A stretch of DNA of 64,000 nucleotides from Methylomonas lenta (GCF_001644015.1 NZ_LUUI01000101.1:1-64000), one strand, 5' to 3'; positions 8,105-18,544 are shown, counted from the stretch's first letter. The notes: generated by a model from the letters alone, not told the origin. Numbers and translations are program-made.

Positions 8105-10459
8105 ATGAAAACCGCCACACTTGCCCCTGAACAGCTCTACACGATAGATGCTTATTGGCGCGCCGCTAACTATCTGTCGGTTGGGCAGATCTATCTGTTC
8201 GATAATCCGCTATTGAAGAAGCCGCTCAAGCTGTCGCACATCAAACCCCGCCTGCTCGGGCACTGGGGCACGACGCCTGGACTAAACTTTGTCTACGTCC
8301 ACTTGAATCGTGTTATCAAGGAGCATGATCTGAACGTAATCTACATTACCGGGCCAGGGCATGGCGGGCCCGGGCTGGTGGCTAATGCTTATCTAGAGGG
8401 TACCTACAGCGAGGTTTATCCCAATATCGCTCAAAATGAGTCGGGGATGAAGCGGCTGTTCAAACAGTTTTCCTTCCCCGGTGGCATTCCGAGTCATGTA
8501 GCTCCCGAGACGCCGGGCTCGATTCACGAAGGCGGTGAATTGGGTTATTCGCTATCGCATGCTTACGGAGCGGCGTTCGACAATCCTGACCTGATCGTTG
8601 CGTGTGTCGTCGGCGATGGCGAAGCCGAGACCGGCCCTCTGGCTGCCAGTTGGCATTCGAATAAATTTCTCAATCCTGTCCACGACGGCGCCGTGTTACC
8701 CATCTTGCATTTGAACGGCTACAAAATTGCCGGCCCCACGGTGTTGGCGCGCATTCCACGTGACGAACTGGACGCGATGTTTCGTGGTTTCGGTTACACG
8801 CCGTATTTCGTCGAAGGCGACGATCCGCTGACGATGCACCAACTGATGGCTGCCACGCTGGACACCGTGATCGGCGAGATCCAACGCATCCAAACCGATG
8901 CCCGTGCCAACGGCTTCAAGGTACGTCCGAATTGGCCTATGATCATCTTGCGCTCACCGAAAGGCTGGACCGGCCCTAAGGAAATCGATAACAAACCTAG
9001 CGAGGGAACATTTCGAGCGCATCAGGTTCCGATGGGCGACATGAGTGAACCAGAACATGTGAAGATTTTGGAAAAGTGGCTAAAAAGCTATCATCCGAAG
9101 CAATTGTTCGACAAGAGCGGCAAACTGGTTGCCGAATTGGCTGAATTGGCGCCAACAGGCGAGCGGCGCATGAGTGCCAATCCCCACGCAAACGGAGGGC
9201 TCTTGTTACAGGAACTGCATCTGCCTGATTTTCACGACTACGCAGTTAAGGTGTCCTCGCCTGGCGCCGTGGAGGCCGAAGCCACCCGCGTGCAAGGGGA
9301 ATTCATTCGCGACGTGATCAAATTGAACCCCAAAAACTTCCGTATCTTTAGCCCAGACGAAACGAATTCAAACCGCTGGGGCGCTGTGTTCGAAGTGACT
9401 AACCGTTGCTCGACTGCAGAAATTGTGCCCAGCGACGATCACGTTGCCGCCGATGGCCGAGTGATGGAGATATTGAGTGAGCATCAGTGCGAAGGTTGGC
9501 TCGAAGGTTATCTTCTTACTGGGCGTCACGGATTTTTCTCCTGCTACGAAGCATTTATCCACATCATTGATTCGATGTTCAACCAACATGCCAAATGGCT
9601 CAAGGTTTCGAATCAGATTCCCTGGCGCCGCCCGATTGCATCCTTGAACTATCTGCTTTCTTCGCACGTCTGGCGGCAGGATCATAACGGTTTCAGTCAT
9701 CAGGACCCAGGCTTCATTGACCATGTCGTGAACAAAAAGGCGGAAGTCATTCGTGTCTTTCTGCCACCCGATGCCAACACTCTACTCTCGGTAACGGATC
9801 ATTGCCTTCGTAGCCGCAACTACGTCAACGTTATCGTTGCCGGCAAGCAACCCTCGCCGCAATGGCTTGATATGGATGAGGCCATTAAACATTGTACCGC
9901 TGGTTTAGGTATTTGGCCGTGGGCCAGCAGCGATCAGGGTGGCGAGCCGGATGTCGTCATGGCCTGTTGCGGCGACGTGCCGACGCTGGAAACCCTGGCC
10001 GCCGTAGAGTTGTTGCGGGAATACTTTCCCGAGCTGAAAGTCCGGGTGATAAATATAGTCGATTTGATGAAACTCCAACCCCAAAGCGAACACCCGAATG
10101 GTCTGAACGACAAAGATTTCGATCTACTTTTCACCAAAGATAAGCCGATCATCTTCGCCTTCCACGGTTATCCATTACTCATCCATCGCCTGACCTATCG
10201 CCGCAGCAACCACTCGAACCTGCATGTGCGTGGCTACAAAGAAGAAGGCACCACCACTACGCCCTTCGATATGACGGTATTGAATGACCTGGACCGGTTT
10301 CACTTGTTTGGCGACGTGATTGATCGCCTCCCGCAACTGGGAGCGCGCGCCGCCTATGCCAAGCAGGCCATACGAGACAAACTCATCGAACACAAACAAT
10401 ACATCAGAAAACATGGCGAGGATATGCCGGAAATTCGTAATTGGAAATGGCAAGGGTGA
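8105..10459 (+). CDS. xfp: Xylulose-5-P/fructose-6-P phosphoketolase
   Basis: 784 aa, full family length. Thiamine-diphosphate enzyme that splits xylulose 5-phosphate (and often fructose 6-phosphate) with phosphate to acetyl phosphate and an aldose phosphate. Diagnostic blocks: [10 protein letters not shown] near residue 53, [17 protein letters not shown] near 80, and the cofactor motif [19 protein letters not shown] near 175-195. The C-terminal region with [20 protein letters not shown] is also typical. Such enzymes feed acetate/acetyl-CoA from pentose phosphates, including in methanotrophs. The next open frame (DUF389) begins 7 bp after the stop but is broken. Confidence 0.95.
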   Translation: MKTATLAPEQLYTIDAYWRAANYLSVGQIYLFDNPLLKKPLKLSHIKPRLLGHWGTTPGLNFVYVHLNRVIKEHDLNVIYITGPGHGGPGLVANAYLEGTYSEVYPNIAQNESGMKRLFKQFSFPGGIPSHVAPETPGSIHEGGELGYSLSHAYGAAFDNPDLIVACVVGDGEAETGPLAASWHSNKFLNPVHDGAVLPILHLNGYKIAGPTVLARIPRDELDAMFRGFGYTPYFVEGDDPLTMHQLMAATLDTVIGEIQRIQTDARANGFKVRPNWPMIILRSPKGWTGPKEIDNKPSEGTFRAHQVPMGDMSEPEHVKILEKWLKSYHPKQLFDKSGKLVAELAELAPTGERRMSANPHANGGLLLQELHLPDFHDYAVKVSSPGAVEAEATRVQGEFIRDVIKLNPKNFRIFSPDETNSNRWGAVFEVTNRCSTAEIVPSDDHVAADGRVMEILSEHQCEGWLEGYLLTGRHGFFSCYEAFIHIIDSMFNQHAKWLKVSNQIPWRRPIASLNYLLSSHVWRQDHNGFSHQDPGFIDHVVNKKAEVIRVFLPPDANTLLSVTDHCLRSRNYVNVIVAGKQPSPQWLDMDEAIKHCTAGLGIWPWASSDQGGEPDVVMACCGDVPTLETLAAVELLREYFPELKVRVINIVDLMKLQPQSEHPNGLNDKDFDLLFTKDKPIIFAFHGYPLLIHRLTYRRSNHSNLHVRGYKEEGTTTTPFDMTVLNDLDRFHLFGDVIDRLPQLGARAAYAKQAIRDKLIEHKQYIRKHGEDMPEIRNWKWQG

Positions 10460-10466
10460 AACGACT

Positions 10467-11077
10467 ATGGCACTACGCTTAATTGAGAGGGTAGTTCCGG
10501 AGCAGGATGGCGCAGAAGTTTTCAATCTGCTCAAGGACCACAAGGTGCTCGAACACCGGCAGATCCGTTTATCCGACGAAGAAGTACTGGTGCGGATTTT
10601 GTTGGATGCGGAACAGAGTGAGTCGGTGCTGGATCGGTTGGGGGAACGTTACGCCGGCCAGGAAGGTAACCGTGTGGTGATTCTGGCTTGTGTAAGCGAC
10701 ATTGCCGCGCGACGAGTCAGAACCTATCGAGCCGCCCGAACAAGCCAATCCGAAGGAAAAGTCACCGGAGCGGATCAGCCGGGAGGAATTATACGAGGAC
10801 ATCAAAAATGCCGCGTAGTGTATGCGGGTTTATCTGGCAATGGTGATGGCGCCCTTGCTCGGGCCGAACATGGCCTTGTCGCTCGGCACGACGCTGGTTG
10901 ACTAGTGCAATCCAGACGGCACTGGCCGGGGTGACGACGTTTCTGCTGCAAGGCATTCATCCGGCAACCTGGTGGGAGAAAAATCAAGCCGAAAAAGCCA
11001 CGCACACAGCACTCAAGCTATGGGTAGGAATGTTGGCGGTATTGATCGTACTAATACTGCTGTTTCAAAAGAGCTGA
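10467..11077 (+). pseudogene. Decayed DUF389 (TIGR00341-type) membrane protein
   Basis: The first 120 codons encode a normal DUF389 N-terminus (MALRLIERVVPEQDG onwards, ending ISREELYEDIKNAA), then an in-frame TAG follows. Reading on, LAMVMAPLLGPNMALSLGTTL is visible but lacks the roughly 25 residues that normally separate LAMV from APLLGPN. Near 10905 the frame shifts, after which LAGVTTFLLQGIHP and the C-terminal membrane helix run to the normal stop at 11077. So a stop codon, an internal deletion and a second deletion with frameshift have destroyed the gene. Confidence 0.8.
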
Positions 11078-11107
11078 ACATTATCATAATCAAAATACGA
11101 GAACACC

Positions 11108-11440
11108 ATGCAAATTCAAATTAATACCGACCACAATATCGAAGGTCACGAGGCAATGGCCGCTCATGTCAGTAGCATCGTAGAAAGTGCCTTGAGCCAA
11201 GTCAGCGATCACATCACGCGAGTGGAAGTCCACCTGAGCGATGAGAACAGCGACAAGAAGCACGGCAATGTTGACATTCGTTGCATGATGGAAGCACGCC
11301 TCGAAGGTCACCAGCCGGTTGCGGTCACTCACCATGCTGAGGCCTTGCATCCAGCGGTTGACGGCGCTGCTGATAAGTTGTGCAGATTGATCGATAGCAC
11401 CTTAGGGCGTCTACGCGATCAAAAGAGCCATAAAGAATGA
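11108..11440 (+). CDS. HPF/RaiA-like ribosome-associated protein
   Basis: 110 aa, size of a short hibernation-promoting-factor family member. Visible features: N-terminal beta strand MQIQINTD, central RVEVHLSDEN, DIRCMMEARLEGHQPVAVTHHAE, and a helical C-terminus LIDSTLGRLRD. Family members bind the 30S subunit and stabilise inactive ribosomes in stress. Its histidine-rich central segment is typical of the long-standing HPF/RaiA-like group linked with stress clusters. Neighbours include PPK2 and phosphoketolase, consistent with an energy-stress role (inference). Confidence 0.75.
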   Translation: MQIQINTDHNIEGHEAMAAHVSSIVESALSQVSDHITRVEVHLSDENSDKKHGNVDIRCMMEARLEGHQPVAVTHHAEALHPAVDGAADKLCRLIDSTLGRLRDQKSHKE

Positions 11441-11516
11441 TCCGCCAGCACCGCAGATAGCCAATCTGTCGTCCGCAGCATGAAAGCCTTGTTAGGTAAT
11501 CAATACTTTCCATGAT

Positions 11517-11546
11517 CGTCATGCCGATATGGAAGCCGGTATGACG
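11517..11546. repeat. Imperfect hairpin repeat
   Basis: CGTCATGCCG (11517-11526) pairs with CGGTATGACG (11537-11546) with one mismatch. It resembles common dispersed repeats of the CGTCATTCCGG type in proteobacteria and lies in the 168-bp gap before the PPK2 gene. It may act as an attenuator or be a remnant repeat. Confidence 0.4.
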
Positions 11547-11608
11547 AACTTGCACATTAATTCTACAAGGTAGTATTAACGCAGGTACAGCAAACAGAAG
11601 GTAAGCAG

Positions 11609-12484
11609 ATGAAAATTAATATCAAAGATTTCCGGGTGCCGGAAGGCGAAAAGGTCAACCTCAAAAAATGGCCGACGCTGGTGGACCCGGTGTACAAGTC
11701 AAAGAAGAAGTACCACAAACTACTCGAAGCACAGATTGAAGAGTTAAGCTCGCTGCAACGACTTCACTATGCCTCTGACCGTTACTCGCTATTGCTGATT
11801 TTTCAGGCTATGGATGCCGCCGGCAAGGACGGCGCTATCCGGCACGTCATGTCCGGTGTCAATCCGCAGGGCTGTCAGGTATTCAGCTTTAAACACCCCA
11901 GCGCTACAGAACTGGATCACGATTTTTTGTGGCGCAGCTCTCAGTGTTTGCCGGAACGCGGCCGGATCGGCATTTTCAATCGCTCCTACTACGAGGAGGT
12001 ATTGATTGTTCGTGTGCATCCGGAGATCTTGCGCAGCCAAAAGCTGCCGGATGATTTGCTGCAAGAAAAAACCATTTGGGAGGAACGCTATCGATCTATT
12101 TTAGACCTGGAAAAGCATCTTTATCGTAACGGCACACGGATCATCAAGTTCTTTCTGCATCTATCCGAAGAAGAACAGCGCAAGCGCTTTCTCGATCGCA
12201 TCGACGAGCCGGAAAAAAACTGGAAATTCAGTGTTGCCGACATTGAGGAGAGGAAATTCTGGAATCAGTATATGCAGGCCTATGAGGCCTGCCTGAGTGC
12301 AACCAGTACCAAAAACGTACCCTGGTATGTGGTGCCCGCTGACGACAAGAAGAACGCCCGGCTGATTATTTCCGAGATTATTCTGGATACGTTTAAGGCA
12401 CTCAACATGAGCTATCCCGAAACCTCCTCAAAGCGCCAGAAAGAATTATTGGCGATCCGCAAGCAACTTGAGAAGCAAGCTTGA
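11609..12484 (+). CDS. ppk2: Polyphosphate kinase 2 family phosphotransferase
   Basis: 291 aa PPK2 protein, which moves phosphate between polyphosphate and nucleotides (ADP/AMP or GDP). Walker A-like [15 protein letters not shown] (about residues 68-82), Walker B region [18 protein letters not shown], and the lid and arginine region [17 protein letters not shown] are present. The length suits a single-domain PPK2. Which class (ADP or AMP phosphorylating) cannot be decided by eye. It is followed by a strong inverted repeat at 12556-12605. Confidence 0.9.
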   Translation: MKINIKDFRVPEGEKVNLKKWPTLVDPVYKSKKKYHKLLEAQIEELSSLQRLHYASDRYSLLLIFQAMDAAGKDGAIRHVMSGVNPQGCQVFSFKHPSATELDHDFLWRSSQCLPERGRIGIFNRSYYEEVLIVRVHPEILRSQKLPDDLLQEKTIWEERYRSILDLEKHLYRNGTRIIKFFLHLSEEEQRKRFLDRIDEPEKNWKFSVADIEERKFWNQYMQAYEACLSATSTKNVPWYVVPADDKKNARLIISEIILDTFKALNMSYPETSSKRQKELLAIRKQLEKQA

Positions 12485-12555
12485 GAAAGTGGTTGTGGTT
12501 TTAAGGACCTGGTCGAAATTAACGTCCCGATTTTGCCCGGAGTCTAAAGGCGGAG

Positions 12556-12605
12556 TGCAAGCTTTAGCTTGTAAACAGGCTGCCCTGCGCAAGCTAAAGC
12601 TTGCA
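12556..12605. repeat. Perfect 16-bp inverted repeat
   Basis: TGCAAGCTTTAGCTTG (12556-12571) and CAAGCTAAAGCTTGCA (12590-12605) are exact reverse complements with an 18-bp loop. It sits about 70 bp after the PPK2 stop. There is no U-tract, so it looks like a dispersed REP-type hairpin, although it could slow or stop transcription. Confidence 0.65.
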
Positions 12606-12724
12606 GTCCAGACGATGTCGGGAAGTTGTTTGCGGTCATGTTTTATGTCATTCATTATCACCCCACCAGGCATTTCCACTGGTCAAAGTGATCATTAGTA
12701 AAATTGATTTATAAGGAGTCCAAA

Positions 12725-13087
12725 ATGTCCATACAACTCATCGAAGAAAACGGCGGCAAGCTGCTGGTCGTTCAGGTCAGCGGTAAGCTGGTTAAAGCGG
12801 ATTACGAATATTTTGTACCCGAGTTCGAGCGACTGGTCTCGCAGCACGGGACGTTGCGGCTGCTGTTCGATATGACTGACTTTCACGGTTGGGAGCTCAG
12901 CGCGGCTTGGGAGGATTTCAAGCTCGGCATTGAACACTTTGCCGACATAGAGCGACTGGCGATGGTCGGGGAAAAACAGTGGCAGCAGGGCATGGCGATA
13001 TTCTGCAAGCCGTTTACGTAAGCGAAGGTCCGATACTTCGAGCACGCTGATGCAGACGTGGCGCGGCGTTGGTTGGCTGAAATGTAA
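12725..13087 (+). pseudogene. SpoIIAA/STAS-like protein with premature stop
   Basis: The ATG at 12725 with ribosome site AAGGAG starts a SpoIIAA-like (STAS family) protein: LIEENGGKLLVVQVSGKL, then LLFDMTDFHGWELSAAWED and MVGEKQWQQGMAIFCKPFT. At 13019-13021 an in-frame TAA ends translation after 98 aa. The same frame resumes without a shift as AKVRYFEHADADVARRWLAEM up to TAA at 13085-13087, and that segment is the usual C-terminal helix of the family. One base change therefore seems to have cut off the last 21 residues. The shortened form may still fold, so functional status is open. Confidence 0.7.
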
Positions 13088-13280
13088 CGTCATGAAATTG
13101 GTTCTGGCTCGACTAAACCGAACTCAAGCTGAGGCGAAGAAAGCTTGATCGAAGCAGTCGTGATGCTGTCAGCGTCATCCACGTCGTATTTTTGAAGCAA
13201 AAATAAATACATGCACTAACCTAAGCCTAGGGAGGGAAGTGAGTTTGCCGCAACGACTGTCAAGCGTTCACAGTTGTTAT

Positions 13281-13294
13281 GTGCGTTAACGAAC
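13281..13294. promoter_or_regulatory. Dyad motif GTNCGNNNNCGNAC, site 3
   Basis: GTGCGTTAACGAAC with left flank TTAT and right flank CGACC. It lies in the 416-bp gap 13088-13503, about 210 bp before the CheB-CheR gene. I see nothing else of note in that gap. Confidence 0.55.
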
Positions 13295-13503
13295 CGACCT
13301 GGGGCTATAACCCTGTTATTTTTAAAAACAGCTAGTCAGCTTGGCTTTCGGTTAACGGATTGTGTAACTTCTCAATTTCGGTTTTGCGGCGTGACCATAA
13401 ACTCTGAATTGTGAAAAAACTGTCCATCAAATTCGAGTTATGGGATGGTAAAAATATTGTGATCTGACCCGCTGCACTCATCCAACTCCAAGTGAACTAA
13501 ATA

Positions 13504-16113
13504 ATGGATAAATCCCTGGCTACCAGATCAGGCCCTGCTGCCTTAATACAATTCGGCACCAACACAACAATGGTCAAACCCGGCGAGGGTAGCAAACCAA
13601 GCCTCAACGCTGAAGGCACACCGACAGTGATTGCTGTCGGCGCCTCAGCTGGTGGGCTGGAGGCCTTGGAGCAATTTTTTGCCCAGGTTCCGGCTGTCAG
13701 TGGAGTGGCGTTTGTGGTAATTCAGCACCTCGATCCTCATCGCCAATGCCTGTTGCCTGAGATATTGCGGCGTATTACCCCGTTAAGCGTGATCCAGGCC
13801 TGCGACCATATGAAAGTCGAGCCGAACTGGGTGTATGTGATTCCCCCCAATAAAGACTTGTCCATCCTGCACGGCAAACTGCAACTGCTGGATCCTTCGA
13901 CGACACGAGGGCTGCATTTACCCATCGATTCGTTTTTTCGGGCTTTGGCCGACGATCAGCATGAACGGGCCATTGGTGTGATTTTATCGGGAATGGGTTC
14001 GGATGGTACCTTGGGTTTACGCGTCGTCAAGGAAAATGCCGGCTTGGCAGTGGTGCAAGCACCGGATTCCGCTAAATTCGATTCGATGCCGCGTAGCGTC
14101 ATCGACGCCGGTCTGGCGGATGTCGTCGCGCCGCCGCAACAGCTGTGGGAAAAGATACTGGCTTATCTCAAGCATAGTCCGAGTGGCTTGTATGCGGTGC
14201 CGGACAAAATACTGTCGTTAAAAAACCAAAGTTCTCTCGAACAAATTGTGATTCTGCTGCGCGAACGCACTGGTAATGATTTTTCGCTTTACAAAAAACA
14301 CACCCTTTATCGCCGCATCGAAAGGCGCATGGGGCTGCATCAAATCGACGTGATAGCGCAATATGTGCGTTATTTGCGCGAAAATCATCAGGAACTGGAT
14401 TTGTTGTTCAAGGAATTGTTGATCGGCGTTACCAGTTTTTTTCGCGATCCGGCGATCTGGGAATCTGTGAAGAGCGATGCCATCCCGGCGCTGTTCGCAA
14501 AATACCCGAACGGTAAAGCCTTGCGGGCCTGGGTGCCGGCTTGTTCGACCGGCGAGGAAGCTTATTCTCTGGCTATCATCTATAAGGAAACCTTGGCGGC
14601 AAGCAACTGTCAGCAGCCGTTTAAACTACAAATCTTTGCCACCGATCTGAATCAAGATGCCATTATAAAAGCCCGCCAAGGTTTCTATCCGGCCAATATT
14701 GCCGAAGATATGTCGGCGGATAGACTGAGCCGTTTCTTTACTGTCGACGGCGACGGCTATCGCATCAAAAAGGAAATCCGCGAGATGGTGATTTTTGCGC
14801 CACATAATGTGATTATGGATCCGCCTTTTACCAAGCTGGATATATTGTGCTGTCGTAATTTGTTGATTTACCTGAGCCAGCCGTTGCAGAAGAAACTGAT
14901 CTTGCTATTCCACTACGCGCTCACGAACCACGGCATACTGTTGCTCGGTAATGCGGAAACGATAGGTGGTTCTAATCATTTATTCACTGCAATTGATAAC
15001 AAGTCCAGGCTTTACCGGAGTATCAGCAGCCCGTTTAGCTTGGATGTCGATTTCCCAACTAAATATTTTCCAGTGGCGTCCATGTTTGAAGAAACCGACA
15101 AAAAACAGCTTGTCGCCAACCTGCAAAACTTGGCAGATCAATTATTGCTACAACACTACGCGCCAGCGGCGGTATTGGTTAATACCGATGGCGACATTCT
15201 TTACTTCAGCGGCCGTACCGGTAAATACTTGGAGCCGGCCGCCGGTAAGGCTAATTTGAATATCCATGCCATGGCCCGCGAGGGGCTGCGGCATGAACTT
15301 ATAAGCGGGCTAAAAAAAGCCAGCAGCCAAGTCGAAGCTGTGCACATGTCCGGTCTGGTGGTGGCTAACGATCGCGGTAGTCAAACCATTAATCTATTGG
15401 TAAAGGCCATTAGCAAACCCGAAGCCTTAAAAGGACTATTGATGGTGGTGTTTACCGATGTGGCGGCGCCACTCGCCGGCAGAGCAGCAAGTGAATTGCC
15501 AAACGCCGCGCAAAAATTGCTAGAGACTGAACTGTTGCAAGCCCAGGAAGACTTGCAATCCCAACGCGAGGAAATGCAGAGCTCACAAGAAGAACTGAAG
15601 TCCGCTAATGAAGAATTACAGTCCTCCAATGAGGAACTGACTACTTCAAAGGAAGAAATGCAGTCTTTAAACGAGGAACTACAAACCGTGAATGCCGAGT
15701 TGCAGACCAAAATCGACGATCTGTCGCGGGTCAGTAACGATATGAGCAATCTGTTGAATAGCATGGAAATCGCCACGGTATTTTTAGACAACGCCCTTAA
15801 CATCCGCCGTTTTACCAGCCCCATTAGCCATTTGTTCAAGTTGATTGCCGCCGATGTCGGGCGGCCGTTGTCAGACATTGCCAACGATCTGGACTATCCT
15901 GAACTGTATCAAGATGCGCAGGAAGTACTGAGTACGCTGGTGTTCGTGGAAAAGCAGGTCAGAGCGCGCGACGAGCGCTGGTTCAAGGTGAGAATCATGC
16001 CTTACCGAACCCGGGAAAATTTAATCGATGGTGTGGTGATTACCTTTATCGACATTTCCGCAACCAAGCAACTGGAAGCCGAGTTAAGGAGTACTCATGA
16101 ACGGTCGGCATAA
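13504..16113 (+). CDS. CheB-CheR fusion with coiled coil and PAS
   Basis: 869 aa. CheB methylesterase domain (about residues 40-220) with the active-site Ser in GASAGGLEAL, His in IQHLDPH and Asp in GMGSDGTLGL. There is no receiver domain before it. CheR methyltransferase domain (about 235-500) follows, with TSFFRDP and the SAM-binding VPACSTGEEAYSLAI. Then comes a long Glu-rich coiled coil (about 675-745, repeats of SxxEELxxxNEELQ) and a C-terminal PAS domain. Chemotaxis genes are absent here, so it more likely works in a non-motility signalling path. The downstream GGDEF-EAL gene overlaps it by 17 bp, implying coupled expression. Confidence 0.9.
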   Translation: MDKSLATRSGPAALIQFGTNTTMVKPGEGSKPSLNAEGTPTVIAVGASAGGLEALEQFFAQVPAVSGVAFVVIQHLDPHRQCLLPEILRRITPLSVIQACDHMKVEPNWVYVIPPNKDLSILHGKLQLLDPSTTRGLHLPIDSFFRALADDQHERAIGVILSGMGSDGTLGLRVVKENAGLAVVQAPDSAKFDSMPRSVIDAGLADVVAPPQQLWEKILAYLKHSPSGLYAVPDKILSLKNQSSLEQIVILLRERTGNDFSLYKKHTLYRRIERRMGLHQIDVIAQYVRYLRENHQELDLLFKELLIGVTSFFRDPAIWESVKSDAIPALFAKYPNGKALRAWVPACSTGEEAYSLAIIYKETLAASNCQQPFKLQIFATDLNQDAIIKARQGFYPANIAEDMSADRLSRFFTVDGDGYRIKKEIREMVIFAPHNVIMDPPFTKLDILCCRNLLIYLSQPLQKKLILLFHYALTNHGILLLGNAETIGGSNHLFTAIDNKSRLYRSISSPFSLDVDFPTKYFPVASMFEETDKKQLVANLQNLADQLLLQHYAPAAVLVNTDGDILYFSGRTGKYLEPAAGKANLNIHAMAREGLRHELISGLKKASSQVEAVHMSGLVVANDRGSQTINLLVKAISKPEALKGLLMVVFTDVAAPLAGRAASELPNAAQKLLETELLQAQEDLQSQREEMQSSQEELKSANEELQSSNEELTTSKEEMQSLNEELQTVNAELQTKIDDLSRVSNDMSNLLNSMEIATVFLDNALNIRRFTSPISHLFKLIAADVGRPLSDIANDLDYPELYQDAQEVLSTLVFVEKQVRARDERWFKVRIMPYRTRENLIDGVVITFIDISATKQLEAELRSTHERSA

Positions 16114-18313
16114 TACAGACGTCGATAGTGGGGAATTACGCCAGCGTGCCGAGCGTCAACTCGCCGAGAAGCCGTCCGGAAATTCGCCCAAATTGGAACA
16201 ACGACTGTTGCACGAATTGCAAGTGCATCAGATTGAATTGGAGATGCAAAACGAGGCCTTGCGAGAAGCGCAAACCAACGCCGAGCAAGCTTTGGAGCGC
16301 TATGCCGAACTGTTCGATTTTGCTCCGATTGCTTATTTTAGTTTAGGGCGAGATGGCATTATCAGACAGACGAATTTTTGTGGCAGTAAATTGTTGGGTA
16401 GTGAGCGGTCCAACTTAGTCGGACGTCATTTTGTCCAATACATTTCCCAGGAAGATAGGCACATATTCAATCTCTTTCTGGACAAAGTATTCACCCACGA
16501 CGGCGTACAGCGCTGCGAGTTAACGCTACAGAATGATTGTTGGATCATCATCGAGGCGAGTGCGGATACTAGCCGACAAAGCTGTCTTGCGGCGGTATTG
16601 GATATCAGTAATCGCAAACAGAACGAACAAGAGTTACAACTGGCGGCGACTATTTATTTGGCGCTGGAAGAAGCGATTACGGTCACTGATCAAAATGACC
16701 GGATTATCGCTATTAACCGGGCCTTTACTAACTTGACGGGCTACACAGCGGAAGAGGTTATCGGTCAGACTAGGTCGCTACTTAAATCCGGACGACAGGA
16801 TAATGTCTTTTATCAGACTATGTGGAACAAGCTTAATACTACGGGGAAATGGCAGGGCGAGATATGGAACCGGCGTAAAAACGGCGAGGAGTACCTTGAG
16901 TATTTGTCCATCAACACGCTCTATAGTGACAAGGGTAAGATCATCCGCCGGGTGGCTACATCCTCCGACATTACTGAAAAAAAACGCACGGCTGAGATTG
17001 TTCATAAACAGGCTAACATCGACCCCCTGACTGAGCTGCCCAATCGACGCATGTTTCTGGATCGGTTGCAGCAGGCCATCAGTAAAACGCACCGCGGACA
17101 TAAAAAATTGGCGCTGATGTTCCTGGATCTGGATCATTTCAAGGACGTCAACGACTCACTGGGTCACGACATGGGCGATCTTTTACTCAAGGAAGTCACG
17201 CAACGCATGCTAAGCTGCATCCGCGAGACCGATACCCTGGCGCGACCGGGCGGCGACGAATTCACGCTGATTATGGGCGAACTGCATGACACCAATAGCA
17301 TCGAGCGCGTGGCTCAATCCATATTGCAGGCCATGATGGTGCCATTTCAGTTGAAAGGCGAATGCTGCCATGCCTCTGTTAGCATCGGCATAGCCTTGTA
17401 TCCGGACGACGCCGACAATCTGGAGGAGTTGCTGAAGAAAGCAGACCAGGCCATGTATGCTGCTAAAGATTTGGGTCGCAGCCGTTTCAGCTACTTCACG
17501 CCAGCCATGCAGGAAGCCGCAGAAATTCGATTGCGCTTGACCAATGACTTACGCCATGCAATGGACAATCATCAAATCTGGGTGGCTTATCAACCGATTG
17601 TGGATTTGGCTACCGGCGAAATTAGCAAAGCCGAAGCGTTGATACGCTGGCAGCATCCAGCTCGCGGCCTGATAAGCCCCGCTGAATTTATGCCTGTCGC
17701 CGAAGATACCGGTCTGATTACCGAGCTTGGCGAATGGGTATTCCATCAGGTGGCCAAGCAAGTGGCCGATTGGCGCGTCGCTTATTACCCACTGTTTCAA
17801 GTCAGCATCAATAAGTCTTCCGCACAATTTCACAACGACGCCGACAAACTGAGCGATTGGTTGGCGCATTTAGAGGGCCTGGGGCTGCCCGGCGGTTGTA
17901 TTGCGGTGGAAATTACCGAGGGACTGTTGCTTGACACATCTTCCGTTGTTTCAGAAAAATTGCTGGCTTTAAAAAGCGCCGGTGTCCAGACCTCGCTTGA
18001 CAATTTCGGCACCGGCTACTCGGCATTAGCCTATCTGAAAAAATACCACATCGATTTCTTGAAAATAGATCGGACCTTTGTTTCCAATCTAACTGCCAAC
18101 TCCAGCGATATGGCCTTATGCCAAGCCATTATCTTGATAGCGCATACTTTGGGTATGAAGGTCATCGCCGAAGGGGTGGAGACAGACGAGCAGCGCGACT
18201 TGCTGCTGAAAGCCGGCTGCGATTACGGCCAAGGCTATCTGTTTTCGAAGCCGGTGACTGCAGAAGAGTTCGAGAAATTGATTAACCCCGCCCTTAATAA
18301 CCGTTCGCCTTGA
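16097..18313 (+). CDS. PAS-PAS-GGDEF-EAL cyclic-di-GMP protein
   Basis: 738 aa cytoplasmic protein. N-terminal coiled coil (ELQVHQIELEMQNEAL), two PAS regions (about residues 70-170 and 185-300), GGDEF domain with an intact active site RPGGDEF (near 384), and EAL domain with intact KAEALIRW (near 510). Both diguanylate cyclase and phosphodiesterase activities are possible; the dominant one cannot be told. The start ATG overlaps the CheB-CheR gene and has a strong AAGGAG ribosome site. Its N-terminal coiled coil and first PAS resemble the protein at 21465-22028, suggesting shared ancestry. Confidence 0.92.
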   Translation: MNGRHNTDVDSGELRQRAERQLAEKPSGNSPKLEQRLLHELQVHQIELEMQNEALREAQTNAEQALERYAELFDFAPIAYFSLGRDGIIRQTNFCGSKLLGSERSNLVGRHFVQYISQEDRHIFNLFLDKVFTHDGVQRCELTLQNDCWIIIEASADTSRQSCLAAVLDISNRKQNEQELQLAATIYLALEEAITVTDQNDRIIAINRAFTNLTGYTAEEVIGQTRSLLKSGRQDNVFYQTMWNKLNTTGKWQGEIWNRRKNGEEYLEYLSINTLYSDKGKIIRRVATSSDITEKKRTAEIVHKQANIDPLTELPNRRMFLDRLQQAISKTHRGHKKLALMFLDLDHFKDVNDSLGHDMGDLLLKEVTQRMLSCIRETDTLARPGGDEFTLIMGELHDTNSIERVAQSILQAMMVPFQLKGECCHASVSIGIALYPDDADNLEELLKKADQAMYAAKDLGRSRFSYFTPAMQEAAEIRLRLTNDLRHAMDNHQIWVAYQPIVDLATGEISKAEALIRWQHPARGLISPAEFMPVAEDTGLITELGEWVFHQVAKQVADWRVAYYPLFQVSINKSSAQFHNDADKLSDWLAHLEGLGLPGGCIAVEITEGLLLDTSSVVSEKLLALKSAGVQTSLDNFGTGYSALAYLKKYHIDFLKIDRTFVSNLTANSSDMALCQAIILIAHTLGMKVIAEGVETDEQRDLLLKAGCDYGQGYLFSKPVTAEEFEKLINPALNNRSP

Positions 18314-18363
18314 GCCTGTCGAAGGGTACATTCCATCCGCTTCGACAAACTCAGCCCGAACGG
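18301..18363. repeat. Dispersed long imperfect inverted repeat
   Basis: CCGTTCGCCTTGAGCCTGTC and the following GAAGGG (18301-18326) are complementary to GCTTCGACAAACTCAGCCCGAACGG-type sequence at 18339-18363, with a few mismatches. It is the widespread CGAACGG...TTCGACAGGCTCAGG type of proteobacterial repeat. It overlaps the stop codon of the GGDEF-EAL gene (18311-18313), so part of the repeat is coding. Confidence 0.65.
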
Positions 18364-18530
18364 AATAGCCGTAATCAATAGGGCAGGGGTGCTATCTGAC
18401 AAAAGCTGGGCAGTTCAAGTGACTTTTTTATCAGAGCATTTCAAAAGCTTAATCTTATCTATGCCGCCGCTTGCTTGCCGACAGACTTGATAGTTTAGAG
18501 TCATTTTCTGGGTTGAGAATGTAGGCTTAT

Positions 18531-18544
18531 GTTCGACAGCGTAC
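18531..18544. promoter_or_regulatory. Dyad motif GTNCGNNNNCGNAC, site 4
   Basis: GTTCGACAGCGTAC with left flank TTAT and right flank AGACC, 140 bp upstream of the BON-domain lipoprotein gene at 18685, in the 371-bp gap 18314-18684. Confidence 0.55.

Noticed and set aside
15540-15720. Tandem-repeat-like DNA in the CheB-CheR gene
   Set aside because: The repeated SxxEELxxxNEEL pattern is the ordinary coiled coil of this family.
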